A DNA stretch of 64,000 nucleotides from Morinoia aosen (GCA_030386875.1 CM059569.1:43315842-43379841); one strand, 5' to 3'. Shown: positions 12,601 through 23,045, counted from the first letter of the stretch. Numbers and translations: made by a program. Notes: a model not told the origin generated them from the sequence alone.

Positions 12601-15600
12601 GCGCTTTCAAGTTGTTCGTGTGCACAGAAAACGCAGTGCCTTGGCAACTTACGAACTCTTCAAACCTGGTTAAGATTAACATCGAATCTCACAAAACTTC
12701 AAGCTGTTGCTTCGGACATTTGTGATGGTAAGTCGTAACACAGGCGCTTATTTTGCATTCGAGGTAAGAAGGATAATATACAGCGTATCTCAGATACCCA
12801 CTTTACACTTGAAGTAAAAAGGATAACGATAACTCGTATCTCAGATACATACTTTACACTTGAGGTAAAAAGGATAACGATAACTCGTATCTCAGATACA
12901 TACTTTACACTTGAGGTAAAAAGGATAACGATAAAGCGTATCTCAGATACCCACTTTACATCTGAGGTAGGCAGGATGAGGCGCACCACAGATACTCATC
13001 CATTTTACAACTGACGTAAGGAAGTTTACGACACACCACAGGTTTATTACATTCGAGGATGTACGGTTTACAATGGAGAAGCGCAAGCCAGACCCTCACC
13101 TTGGCATCCATAATACGAAAGACGTAGCGGTAGGCGATGCAGCCGAAAATGATGGTGTAGAGCAGCACGAAGATCATCACAGCGGACATCAACATTTTCA
13201 ATATCTTCGCCACTCTGTCAAGATAAAACAATTTCGAATATCAGTCACCTAAAGAATTTAGATTTGACTAGGAAAGTTATTTTAAGCCGTCATGGGTATA
13301 AAAATAATTTTGAATATAAATTTAGATTTGATTGTTCGAATTTAGATTGCACTGAATAACATTGAACAAATTTAGATTTAATTAGTTTGAGCCGTCACTG
13401 GTATGGAAAAAAAAGTGAATTTGAGTCATCTAACGAATTTTGAATAGATTAAGTAGGTTAATTTAAGCCTATCCTGGTATGAAAACAATTTTGAATATCA
13501 GTCACCTAACGAATTTAGATTAGATAAGTTAGCGTAAGCCTTCACTGACACTAAAAAAGCTGTCCCCAAGAGAGGAATGAACGAATTCCGTGAAAATATT
13601 TGCGTTTGAATCTTAACGCTATAATTTTTTCTCGGCCTAAAAAATAAGCGTAAAAGGCGCCAAATATTCTTATCATAGAAGGGAAAATAACTTTATTCCC
13701 GTACTCACCGCTTAGCACTTGATAGTTCGACTGAACTTCAAGCAGTTTAATGAGCACGCTTCCATGGTGGGAAAAAAGCGTGGACTAAATATACGTGGGT
13801 TGAAAACACGTACACTTCGGTATTGTTATGTCTTCCTGGGCTGCAGTGATGTTCCCCTGGGCTGCAATGATGTTCCCCTGGGCTGCAATGATGTTCACCT
13901 GGGCTACAATGATGTTCACCTGGCCTACAATGATGTTCACCTGGCCTACAATGATGTTCACCTGGCCTACAATGATGTTCACCTGGCCTACAATGATGTT
14001 CACCTGGCCTACAATGATGTTCACCTGGCCTACAATGATGTTCCTCTGGCCTAGAATGATGTTCACCTGGCCTAGAATGATGTTCACCTGGCCTACAATG
14101 ATGTTCACCTGGCCTACAATGATGTTCACCTGGGCTACAATGATGTTCACCTGGGCTGCAATGATATTCACCTGGCCTACAATGATATTCACCTGCGCTA
14201 CAATGATATTCACCTGGGCTACAATGATATTCTCCTGGCCTACAATGATATTCACCTGGCCTACAATGATATTCACCTGGCCTACAATGATATTCACCTG
14301 GCCTACAATGATATTCACCTGGCCTACAATGATATTCACCTGGCCTACAATGATATTCACCTGGCCTACAATGATATTCACCTGGCCTACAATGATATTC
14401 ACCTGGCCTACAATGATATTCACCTGGCCTACAATGATATTCACCTGGCCTACAATGATATTCCAGATATTTCTGAAAACCCGAGACATTTTCGCCACTC
14501 TGCAGTGGGAAGCTAAAATGTAGATGCTGCAAAAAAACGTCGATGCTCCCGCAAATAATAAATGATGACAAAAAATGTTGATGTTTCTGCAAAAAATGAA
14601 TAATCACAAAAAGTATTGATGCTGCAACTGACTTGGGCACAAACTTCTGGATGAGGATGCCGACAAAGCAGGGCCCGATGAGGGAGATGAGCAGCAGGGC
14701 GATGTTGGAGAAGGGTATCTCGAATTCGGCGTCCTTTGCGATCACGGGCCCCAGCAGCAGCACCCACGCCGGCAGCGCCCCTGGCGGGAGGCGCACGGGG
14801 GGCGTTATGCGGTGTCAGGTTGGCTTGTAAGCTAGTTCAAGGGCACCGGTGTTCCGAAGAGAGGAAGGTGTTAATTGGTATGGCCCCGATAAGGTGTTCC
14901 AAAGAGAGGAAGGATTAAGGTGGCACTTTGTATGCCGCCGATTAGGTGTTCCAAAGAGAGGAAGGATAAAGGTGGCGTTTGTTATGCCGCCGATTAGGTG
15001 TTCCAAATAGAGGAAGGATAAAGGTGGCGTTTGTTATGCCGCCGATTAGGCGTTCCAAAGAGAGGAAGGATAAAAGTGGCGTTTGATATGGCCCCGATAA
15101 GATGTTCCAAAGAGAGGAAGGAAGAAGATGACGTTTGCTATGGCCTTGATAAGGTGTTCCAAAGAGAGGAAGGATGAAGGTGCCTTTTGGTGAGGAGTTT
15201 AATAGCCGTTTATAGTAGGGTAGGGGACATTTCGGCCGTGAGGCGCGACACGTGTATACGAGGCTCACCACTGAGGCTCATATTTGTGTTTGTGTGTGTG
15301 TGTGTACTGTGTATACGAAGTTCCCTATTCGCTCTGATCGAATTCGTGAGGCGAGACACACGAGAGCCTCGTAACTACCGTGGCGAATAGGGAAGGGAGA
15401 GGAGCAGCGAATAGGGTGCGAGGCGAATAGGGTCTGTGTGTGTGTGTGTTTCACACACGCACACACAACACAAATATCAGCCTCAGTGGTGAGCCTCGTA
15501 TACACGTGTCGCGCCTCACCACCAAAATGTCCCTAGTGTAAACGGCCCTTTAGAAGATGGAAATTCCATGCACAAGGTGTGTTCCCGCACAAGATCTCAT

Positions 15601-18600
15601 GCGCATAGAAAAAACAAATAAGGAAGGAAGTTTATGAAGCAAGATAAAAGTTAACAGAAAGCAGTGGTAGGTGCTGGAAAACAGCACAGCAGTCAATCCA
15701 AAAAAGATGGCCCGTAGCAAAACAAAAAATCTATCCTGTTTCATCAGCTTATTTAACAAGTGTTTTTACCCAAATGGCACAGCGCTCAACGTGAACTATA
15801 ATGCACATAATCACTATTATAAAAGCAGCCGCGTCCGTCCGTCCGTCCGTCCGTCCGTCTGTGTGACCCCCTCTTGATTATGGTATCCAGAATACGCAAT
15901 CGGCTTATTTTTACAAATAGAAATTTTCTATGGAGCTTTCTCTGTTGAAATTCATCATATTGCTTTGATATTTTTAATTGACAATGAAAAAAGAAATGTT
16001 TTAAATTCGTTTGACCAGTAACCTTGCTACCACTTGGTATAAGGCCCAAGATTTTGAACTTGAGTTATTGTTTTCGAAATTGTGATTTTCTTAAAAAGCT
16101 TTGAAGAGATAATAGACGACATTTCAGAGTCCACCATGGATAGAAATAGAGCTCGTCACCATGGATTGAAATGTGTCCAACCGCAAGAGAGAAGTAGCAA
16201 GACTTCGACAGTAAGAAAAACGCCGAAGACGATCGGATGAACTACGCGAAATGGCAAGACGAAGCAATGCTGCTCGCCAACGAGATGCTAGAGCTAAATT
16301 GACCCTTGAACGGAGTTTGGAAATTCTACGGAATGATGCAGAGCATCACCGAGTAGCTAGAGAGAGCTTAACACATCAAAGAAGCGAAGAAATTCTTCAG
16401 CATAGCGCTGGACAACATCGAGTGGCACGAGAGAATTCAACTCAAGAAAGAAGGGATGAAATTCTTTAGACTAATGCCGACCAGCACGTGTGCACTAGTT
16501 ATAATAATAGTAGTAAGAATAATGAAAATAATAGTTATAGTACATATTAATCTATACTATAATAAGAGCCGCGCCCGTCTGTCTATCTATCCGTCCGAAG
16601 CCAGCCGAAAGTGTGTGAGCGTATCTGTGATACGGGCCGTGTTCAGTCTCATCAACTCTCGCGAGGTTGAATTTTTATTTTTATTTTACGGCCTTGTTTT
16701 CATTTCGCTTTCTTTCTTATTTCAAATAACGGGGGGTGGACTAGTAATAATTATAGTAATAATGGTAATGACGCACCGAAGGCGACGATGGTGGAGATGA
16801 AGGTCATGATGATGGACATGTCGAGGTTGCCCCCCAGCAGGTGGGTCCACATGTTGGACGCCCCGCCCCCCGGGGAGCAGCCCGCCAGGAAGATCCCCAG
16901 CTGGAACACCGGGTACCCGCTGAAGATCGTCTGGCTCAGCGTGAACGCCACCTGGCGGCGGGAACCAGAGTTGCATAAGGTCGTGGTAATAGTAATGTAC
17001 TCGTGGATTTTTATTATGAAAATTATTGTTAGCGACAAAGCAGAAATAAATAATTTCAAAAAGAAAATGAACTTTAATTTTAACTAATCTCATTCATTTG
17101 AACAACAAAAACCACACACGGTACTCACGATAGGCATGAACATGTACTGGCTGAAGAGGCCAACCAGCGGCCCGACGGGTTTCTTGACGATGCCTTTGAT
17201 GAGCTCGAGATCGATGGTAGCTCCGATGAAGACGTTCACGAGACCCACCAAGATACCCAGCGAAGTGGAGAAGATGTTCACGAGCTTCTGGTACGTGAGT
17301 ACCACTGACGCTTGCAGGTCCTCCTGTGCTAGTACCTGAGTGGGTAGCAGATGGTAGGTTTAATACAGTGTTGATGTGTCACAGCTGGGGTGTGTGGTGG
17401 TATGTGTGCCCGTGAACTCTGATTTTATTATTACTCCTGATTAGCAACAGTAATATATGACCGTGATGCGTAACCATGGTACGTTACCATGATACATAAC
17501 CATGACACGCAACAATGATACCTTATTGATTGATTACAATGATGTTTTAGCCTCCCTTTACCCCGACTGAAGATGTTATAAGAAAGGAAGGATGAAGGCA
17601 CCATTCAGTATGGAGTTAAGGGAACTCGGAATCTATACACAAGTTGCGTAGAAACAGTAAGCTAAGAAAGAAGTTCATGAAACAAGAAAAAAGTTGAAGA
17701 AGAAAGTAGTAGGTGCTGAAAAACAGGACAGCAGTGAACCGAAAAAAGATGGTCCTTCACATAACAAAACCTATTTTATTTCAACAAAAAGAATGCCTAC
17801 CTAGCTCTCAGCTCGAGCCCTCACAAGTTTTCCCCCTGGGAGTGCTAATTCCCATAGATACAATAGTTGTATATCCCTGAGGGGAAACAATGAAACGTAA
17901 ACGTACCCCGCAACCATAAGCTACAACCAAGACAATTAACCGTGAAAAGTAACGTACCACGCAACCATAAGCTAGACAATTAACTGTGGAAAGTTAACGT
18001 ACCACGCAACCATAAGCTAGACAATTAACTGTGGAAAGTTAACGTACCACGCGACCATAAGCTACAACGACGACAATTAACCGTGGAAAGCTAACGTACC
18101 ACGCGACCCCCAGCACAGACCTGGCCGTAGCGGTCGAGGAGGGTGACGGTGACAACAGTGGAGCCCAGGAAGTCTGCAGACACATTGAATGTGCCGCTGT
18201 ACGTCGCATTAGTGTCGTCACTCACGATCATCACCTCGGACACCTCCAGCACCGACAACACAGCCTGTGGTCATCGTAAAGAAGAGGTAATGGAATATAT
18301 ATATTGTTTGATGAATAAAGAATGTGCTATTTTGCGATACATTGGATGCTGTGATATATTGTTCTCCTCAAGGTAAAAAGAGAGACACTCAGAGGAGGCA
18401 TTGGATCTTCGAGAGAATGGAGTTTGAAAGAACTAAACAGAGAAGGTCAAAGCCAGTAATATAATTATTCACTTTATTCTAAAGACAACAAACAAACAAC
18501 AAACAACGGAATCTACGGATGCTTTATTTCCCATTTCAAGCCTGATACACATCACCTTGTACATTGGATTTTCAAATGCCTTATAACTAACGCCAGAACG

Positions 18601-20790
18601 CCATGACGCTTTCCCCCGGTCAAGACCGGTACCCATTTCAGACACCTGGGTAGAGAGGGGGGGGGGGGGTATTGTGCTTGGAATTTTCTTCTATACCCAA
18701 CAGAGAAAATCGCCACCCAGCGCCGGGACTCGAACCTTCGTTTGCCCGCACGGAGGCAGGTCCTAAAGCCACACGGCTATGACGAGCTATGCTATGGCTA
18801 TGAAGATAACAATAGAGTTGGAAAAGATTAACTTTAGGTGGGAAATATTCTCCAATTAGCACAGCCACTGGCTGTTGAAAGCGCACTGCGTGTACATGAG
18901 GGTGGTTACATTTCCGGCTAGTGTGGGGGTCCGAGACATGTCAAATACCATTCATGCAAATCACAAGACCTCGAAGAAATGTGAAGATAATATACAACGC
19001 TGTGGCAGTCTTTACGATAGATCATACTATTTCACACGTTATACGTAAAACGCTGTACAGCAGGGTATTACACGCTGTATGCATAACACACCTCTGCATG
19101 ACGTGTGTGCCCGAGACGGCGGTGCTAAGAAGACTTACTTCATCAGTGACGTTGACGCGTACGTAGTCAACCTCCTCCGCGGTGGTGGTCCACACGACAA
19201 GGTACGTCGAGCCTTCCTCCAGCAGGCGGAGGTGCGGCGGGTCGAACGTTATCTGAAAAAACAAAAAAAAGAAAAACAATTTATTTCTGACAAAGGTGAT
19301 GCGAAAAACGTCAGTAGTAAGGAGAGAAGAAAAATGGAGAAACGATTTATTTCATCTAAAGATGATGTGAAAAACGTCATGAGTGGGGCAATGAAAGAAA
19401 TAAAAAACAAATTGTTTCTCAAAAATATGATGCCAATTAACATCAAGTGTGCAGCAAGAAAATAAGAAAGACAATTTACTTCCGATAAAGATGATACAAT
19501 GAGAATCAATAAACAAATATGAGAATAACACATGCTCTGCCGCAGAATTGCTCGTCCGTTAGGCAATATACGAAGCAATGAAATAGATCCTGAGCCTATT
19601 CTGGTGTGTACTGGTTTCAGTCGGCTCATTTGAGAGTGGTTAGTGATTTAAAATAATATTGTCAACTTTAACATAGAATCCCGTGACGATGCAAAAGTCG
19701 GTCACCACTTTAGCGTGTGACTAAGGCCTATTTCACACTGAGCTAGCCAAGCAGCATCTAGCAAGCTCGCATGAACTATCTGGCAAACTGTCTGCGAGAC
19801 TGGTAGGTAGGAATAGCACTATTACGAGCCGTTGCCCTCACACTGAACTTGCACGCTTTATCCAGCATTCAGCGTGCGAGGTGACAATGCTATTCTTACC
19901 TACCAGTCTCGCAGACCATCTGCTAGATAGCTCATGCGAGCTTGCTAGATGCTGCTTTGCTAGCTCGGTGTGAAATGGGCACTAGGCTGACCATAATTGC
20001 AAACATTGTAAAAACGTTTTCATACCTTAAAAGTACATTTTTCTGGGACACGCTGTATTTTGAAATACGTCTAATGTATATCACAGTGTTTAGAGAAAAC
20101 TTTCTTAAATATCACTTGCAGTTAAGCATGGCCCACTCTAAAAGCGAAAACATGTTTAGGGACACCCTTTTCTTGGAGCACCCTTTTTAGAGGGCCCCCT
20201 TAGATTATATTAGATTATACGTTAGCTTAGGCATCCCTAATCGCTAAAAATAAGAGCGCTGCAAAGAGAGGAAGGAATCATTTAATATGGAGTTAAGAGA
20301 ACGCGGAATCAATGCAGAAAGGGCATAGAAACCTTAAGTTGAGAAAGAAGTTTATGAAACAAGATAAAAATTGAAGAAGTAGTAGGTGCTGAAAAACAGG
20401 ACAGCAGTGAGCCGAAAAAGGTGGTCTTAAACATAGCAAAAAAAATTCCTTTCAACGAAAAGAAGGCCTACCTAACTCTCAGCTCGGGCCCTCACACATT
20501 TCCCCTAAGAGCGCTAATTTCCAGAGTTACAATAGTTGTATCCCCCTGAGAGAAGAGAGCATCCTTTTTTTAGAGAGTACCCAGCACATTAAATGAGTTC
20601 ATTGCATCAGTATCAATTAAAAATCATCTTTAAGTATCACTTGGGGTACTTTAAACTGTTCAAATAACTAACTTTAAGTACTCACCAGCCCCAGAGGCGG
20701 CAGCTGGGTGGTGGTAACCTCCTGTCCAACGGAGACACCGAATGCTGTCATCAGCAGCAGGAGCTTGGCGGTTGTCCACTGGGTCGTCAT
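9461..20790 (-). CDS. SLC10-family sodium/bile-acid cotransporter-like gene, 10 coding exons
   Basis: Multi-exon membrane transporter gene assembled by eye. Exons in transcript order: 20686-20790, 19139-19252, 18100-18264, 17129-17335, 16777-16951, 14633-14780, 13100-13214, 12217-12403, 10196-10296, 9461-9625. Total 1,482 nt, 493 codons plus stop, every junction GT-AG and in frame. Residues 1-22 are a signal peptide; about 36-128 form an extracellular domain with N-glycosylation sequons (NVT, NAT, NVS); the rest is a multi-spanning SLC10 core. Seen signatures: GCSPGGGASN near 221-230, and ETGLQN near 379-384, which matches the sodium-site ETGxQN motif of bile-acid transporters. The N-terminal ectodomain and the length resemble P3 (SLC10A3)-like members more than the shorter ileal/hepatic transporters. 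The C-terminal tail (about 440-493) is hydrophilic and proline-rich. Family placement is secure; substrate is unknown. The start is the Met directly before the hydrophobic signal segment; an upstream in-frame Met would bury it. Confidence 0.9.
9962..10195 (-). repeat. ~57-bp degenerate repeat at the donor of exon 9
   Basis: TGAGCCCATACTTAGCCTTA at the donor recurs as CTCAGCCCTACTTATCTTCA and TGAGCCCTGCTTATCGTTAG further into intron 9. Confidence 0.6.
10196..10296 (-). CDS. SLC10-like exon 9 (last membrane helix)
   Basis: 101 bases; the first two bases complete a Val codon. Acceptor GTTGCAG, donor GTGAGC. Encodes a hydrophobic helix (VPATVFLVTPVPLVAAGVVR) then LVYLYVIKRKSGK, a positive-inside end. 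Confidence 0.87.
10490..11105 (+). repeat. 23-bp minisatellite in intron 8
   Basis: About 26 units of ACTGTGTACACCAGACCTGC type. Units keep frames open on both strands, so long open frames here are not genes. Confidence 0.92.
11118..11384 (+). mobile_element. Harbinger-like MITE in intron 8
   Basis: 267 bp with ~60-bp inverted arms (GTTCACACGATCATTGAGTG and its complement). Flanked by TTA at 11115-11117 and 11385-11387. The end AGGCCTGTTCACAC and a TTA duplication fit PIF/Harbinger MITEs. Confidence 0.8.
11640..12216 (-). repeat. 21-bp minisatellite that begins with the exon 8 splice donor
   Basis: About 27 units of minus-strand GGTTAGTGTTGCTTGTGTG type. The unit touching exon 8 reads GGTGAGTGCTACTTGTGTG and is the working donor. 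Confidence 0.92.
12217..12403 (-). CDS. SLC10-like exon 8 (sodium-site ETGxQN)
   Basis: 187 bases, phase 0 in, phase 1 out; acceptor TTCACCCAG, donor GTGAGT. Contains IGYLLGLILA and AISIETGLQNNSIALFML. E, Q and N of ETGxQN are the residues that coordinate sodium in bacterial and vertebrate homologues, so ion coupling may be kept. Its donor is the first unit of a 21-bp minisatellite. Confidence 0.93.
12740..12985 (+). repeat. 51-bp tandem repeat in intron 7
   Basis: Four to five units with GAGGTAAAAAGGATAACGAT and CGTATCTCAGATAC. Confidence 0.82.
13100..13214 (-). CDS. SLC10-like exon 7 (membrane segment)
   Basis: 115 bases; the first base completes a Lys codon. Acceptor TTGACAG, donor GTGAGG. 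Encodes a hydrophobic helix (VMIFVLLYTIIFGCIAYRY) between basic residues. Confidence 0.88.
13230..13525 (+). repeat. Irregular ~80-100-bp repeat in intron 6
   Basis: GAATATCAGTCACCTAACGA and GAATTTAGATT(A/T)GA recur three to four times. Confidence 0.55.
13826..14464 (+). repeat. 21-bp minisatellite in intron 6
   Basis: About 30 units of TTCACCTGGCCTACAATGAT type. Split into a left half ending ATGATG and a right half ending ATGATA, so variants spread by local duplication. Confidence 0.92.
14633..14780 (-). CDS. SLC10-like exon 6 (membrane segments)
   Basis: 148 bases, enters in phase 1 and leaves after two bases of a Lys codon. Acceptor CCGCCAG, donor GTCAGT. Encodes ALPAWVLLLG then IPFSNIALLLISLIGPCFVG, two hydrophobic helices with the family-typical GP kink. 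Confidence 0.88.
14850..15190 (+). repeat. ~51-bp tandem repeat derived from the AAAGAGAGGAAGGA family
   Basis: Six units with GTTCCAAAGAGAGGAAGGAT followed by GGTGGCGTTTG(T/A)TATG. The core is the left part of the interspersed repeat family found elsewhere in the window. Confidence 0.75.
15202..15549 (+). mobile_element. Harbinger-like MITE in intron 5
   Basis: 348 bp; inverted arms share GAGGCGCGACACGTGTATAC and GAGGCTCACCACTGAGG. Flanked by TTA at 15199-15201 and 15550-15552. The interior holds GT-rich simple sequence and the repeated motif GGCGAATAGGG. Confidence 0.78.
15550..15745 (+). mobile_element. AAAGAGAGGAAGGA-family repeat, partial (intron 5)
   Basis: Middle part of the family (GGTGCTGGAAAACAGCACAG), directly after the MITE at 15202-15549, which may have inserted into it. 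Confidence 0.6.
15811..16485 (+). mobile_element. Helitron-like remnant with Arg-rich ORF
   Basis: Starts CACTATTATAAAAGCAGCC followed by a (CGTC)n-like tract, related to the TCTATACTATAATAAGAGCC ends nearby. It holds a 72-codon Arg/Gln/Glu-rich frame (16251-16469: repeats of RRSNAARQRDARAK and HHRVARESLTHQR type). This resembles the basic N-terminal region of arthropod Helitron Rep/helicase proteins. No helicase or Rep domain is present. In intron 5 of the SLC10-like gene. Confidence 0.45.
16551..16760 (+). mobile_element. Helitron-like (non-autonomous) end, copy 1
   Basis: Begins TCTATACTATAATAAGAGCC and contains GAGCGTATCTGTGATACGGG and CATCAACTCTCGCGAGGTTG. Closely matches the reverse strand of 43136-43432. 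Its 3' end runs close to exon 5 of the SLC10-like gene. Assignment to Helitrons rests on the TC...CTATACTA start and hairpin-rich 3' end of the other copy. Confidence 0.5.
16777..16951 (-). CDS. SLC10-like exon 5 (GCSPGG signature)
   Basis: 58 codons plus one base. Acceptor CCGCCAG, donor GTGCGT. Carries GIFLAGCSPGGGASN, the strongest family signature, followed by GNLDMSIIMTFISTIVAFG. Confidence 0.93.
17129..17335 (-). CDS. SLC10-like exon 4 (first membrane segments)
   Basis: 69 codons, phase 0 to 0, acceptor CACTCAG, donor GTGAGT. Contains the first hydrophobic segment (IFSTSLGILVGLVNVFIGAT) and the family-typical KKPVGPLVGLFSQYMFMPI stretch, where SLC10 proteins carry a KxPxGPxxGxxxQ motif. 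Confidence 0.92.
17550..17890 (+). mobile_element. AAAGAGAGGAAGGA-family repeat (intron 3)
   Basis: Near full-length copy starting TTTAGCCTCCCTTTACC and ending TATCCCTGAGGGGA. Confidence 0.7.
17890..18110 (-). repeat. ~45-bp repeat containing the exon 3 donor
   Basis: Plus-strand AACGTACCACGC recurs at 17951, 17996, 18041 and 18093. The last copy is the end of exon 3 plus its donor. Confidence 0.78.
18100..18264 (-). CDS. SLC10-like exon 3 (ectodomain)
   Basis: 55 codons beginning AVLSVLEVSEVMIV, with two N-glycosylation sequons and a strand-like TVVTVTLLDRYG stretch. Acceptor ACCACAG. Donor GTACGT is preferred; an alternative GTCTGT donor 18 bases earlier would also keep frame. The donor region is repeated in the following intron. 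Confidence 0.8.
18487..18800 (-). mobile_element. tRNA-derived SINE
   Basis: On the minus strand a B-box GGTTCGAGTCC (18726-18736) follows an A-box-like TAGCCGTGTGG (18769-18779). Then comes an unrelated body and a GTTGTTTGTTTGTTG-type tail at 18487-18508. A second diverged copy lies near 32470-32660. Located in intron 2. Confidence 0.7.
19139..19252 (-). CDS. SLC10-like exon 2 (ectodomain)
   Basis: 38 codons beginning ITFDPPHLRLLEEGS, between an acceptor TTTTTTCAG and donor GTAAGT. Phase 0 at both ends. The sequence looks like the N-terminal beta-rich ectodomain of P3-like SLC10 proteins and includes the sequon NVT. Confidence 0.85.
19724..19981 (+). mobile_element. Foldback MITE family 1, copy 1 (intron 1)
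   Basis: About 258 bp, both halves largely complementary (GCATCTAGCAAGCTCGCATG and its complement near the other end). Flanked by CTA on both sides, a 3-bp duplication as in PIF/Harbinger-type elements. A second copy lies at 33750-34006 in opposite orientation. Confidence 0.8.
20250..20555 (+). mobile_element. AAAGAGAGGAAGGA-family repeat (intron 1)
   Basis: Contains GCAAAGAGAGGAAGGA, GGTGCTGAAAAACAGGACAG and CAATAGTTGTATCCCCCTGA. Confidence 0.68.
20686..20790 (-). CDS. SLC10-like exon 1 (start, signal peptide)
   Basis: 35 codons from ATG at 20790. Begins MTTQWTTAK followed by LLLLMTAFGVSVGQ, a typical n-region, hydrophobic core and small-residue cleavage region. Donor GTGAGTA at 20685, phase 0. 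An open frame runs further upstream (to about 20904), but the signal peptide favours the Met at 20790. Confidence 0.82.
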
Positions 20791-21779
20791 TTTGGCGTTC
20801 CTTCCGGTGAAATTTTTAACCCTTCTGATGCTCGGCAGGTATTTAACGCGTTTATTCAAGTAATTTAATCCTTTGGGTTTACGGCAAGTAATTATTGAAG
20901 TCAATTGTCGTCGAGTTGACGCCGGTGAAGGTCTTTTTGGTTTTCGAATACGTGATGTAGGAAATTACGTAAAATTTCTTTCGTAAAGTACGTGTTATAA
21001 AGTTTAATTATTTTGCACGTCAATTGGTGTTGTGATGGTTGCTTGTCAATTTTCTTTTTTTTTTGCAGTGAGAAAGTGTTTCGTTGCAATTGAAAACTTA
21101 CTTTAGAAACTACATGGGGATTTTTTAGAACTAACTGTAACGAACTTCATGTGCCGTTGCTCATGATTAAAAATGCTTAATTTTATGTCAAGAAAAGAAG
21201 GGTACGTAACAGTTCAGAAATACAGTTTCAGGGATGGCAAAAAAGAAGAAACTAGAAGAATTTAAACCAGCAGGCAACTCACTTCATGATTTAAAGAGAG
21301 CAATTTGAAAAAAATTTGCTCCGTAAGTTATGGCTAGAAAACGTTTGCAACTTTGCTTGCAAAATTCGCGCATGAACTTTGAACAATAAGTCTTAGAAGA
21401 TTCAGCGATAACGTAACTCTCCGTTTACTGATTCTTGGGGCTTCTTTTAAAATTTTGGCCGAAAACTATAAGTTTACAAAATTAGATTTGGTCGAAAGCT
21501 ATAAGGTTATAAGATTGAATCGCACTTTAACTCAAAATACTGTAAAGAACCTCTGTTTAATATATTCCTAGGTTCATCTCAGCACGATAAAAAGACTGAA
21601 AAATCGTCGTAGTTCCAGGATAGACATGACCATCTGAAAATTCTAAAACAAACATGAGAATAAAGGACACTTTTAGTAATTTTTTAAAAGAATTATTAAG
21701 ATTATAGCCAAACCAAAAAATCCGGATAATTATTGAAAGCATTCTTCAAAACTGCATTGGAGATAGAGGGAAGTAAATA
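20791..21779. other. 5' flank of the SLC10-like gene
   Basis: AT-rich. I see no TATA or initiator that I would assign with confidence, and no further coding frame. Confidence 0.6.
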
Positions 21780-21915
21780 ACCTCCACAGGTGGCGTAGCC
21801 TCAACACCAACAATCACACCACAACCCCAACAACACCAAAAACCCTATCACAACCCCAACAACAACACCAACAACCCCACCACAACCCTAACAACACCAC
21901 AGAGGACACTCCACC
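21780..21915 (+). repeat. ACAACCCCAACAACACC low-complexity repeat
   Basis: C/A-rich, no G; near the 5' side of the SLC10-like gene. Confidence 0.7.
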
Positions 21916-22109
21916 ACCAGAACATGACACCGCATCCCATCTGCTGCAGCGCAAATAATTATTATCAGACCTTCACTTTAACCGAGAGCACTCTGCACCT
22001 TTTTCCTTTCTGAAGCATTTCAGACCATTTTCTAATCATCTCATGTTTTTTCCCATTGGTTCGTTGCACTTAATGATCCTCTGAGGTGCATGGTGAAAAT
22101 AGTACGTAG

Positions 22110-22425
22110 TTCGCATGGTATACTGGAATGGTACAGGATATACTGGAATGGTACATGATATACTGGAATGGTACATGATATACTGGAATGGTACATGATA
22201 TACTGGAATGGTACATGATATACTGGAATGATACATGATATACTGGAATGGTACATGGTATACTGGAATGGTACATGGTATACTGGAATGGTACATGATA
22301 TACTAGAATGGTACATGGTATACTGGAATGGTACATGATATACTGGAATGGTACATGGTATACTGGAATGGTACATGGTATACTGGAATGGTACATGGTA
22401 TACAGGAATGGTACATGGTATACTG
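22110..22425 (+). repeat. 20-bp minisatellite
   Basis: About 16 units of TACTGGAATGGTACATGATA. Confidence 0.92.
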
Positions 22426-22829
22426 AACATTTTTATTCCCATTAGCATACATTGAGCCCCATTTATTCATAGATTTGTATCTCTCATCTGGTGTGTTAGA
22501 ATAGTATTTAACGACCTTTCCTGCTTTAATTTGCATAACACTTTAGTATTTACTGAGCAAAGCTCATTAATTGAACTTGTTTACAAATCAAGGTCAATGA
22601 AAAGAAAACAATTTCACCTTTTAACGATCGGTTGCTGAACTTTTTACGCCTCGCAGGACTAAATATACAGTCCTCCGAAAATAGCCGCAATGAATTGCAC
22701 TTTTTGTGTTTGTTGAATATTAATTATATATCGTACTTGGTAATTTTGTTCCCTAATGTGATCTTTGAAATTCTCTGCAGAGAGGCAGTTCCCCTCGTTC
22801 TGATATCGGTGACTGCCTGATGCCGGTGC

Positions 22830-23045
22830 CAGGCAAATGATGGTGGTGGTAATAACGGTAATATAACGGGGGTTGTAATAGCGGATATATAACGGGGGTT
22901 GTAATAACAGTAATACTCGTATAACGGAAATTGTAATAACGGTAATATAACGGAGGTTTTAATAAAGGTTATATGAGCAGAATTGTAATAACTGATATAC
23001 CGATAATTTTAATAACTGATGTAATAACGGTAATACAGGGTTTTG
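22830..23045 (+). repeat. ~28-bp degenerate repeat
   Basis: GTAATAACGGTAATATAACGG-type units, seven to eight copies. Confidence 0.7.

Noticed and set aside
13747-14796. 349-codon minus-strand frame that joins real exon 6 to a repeat protein
   Set aside because: The exon 6 part is genuine, but the frame continues past the GTCAGT donor into the intronic 21-bp array by chance.
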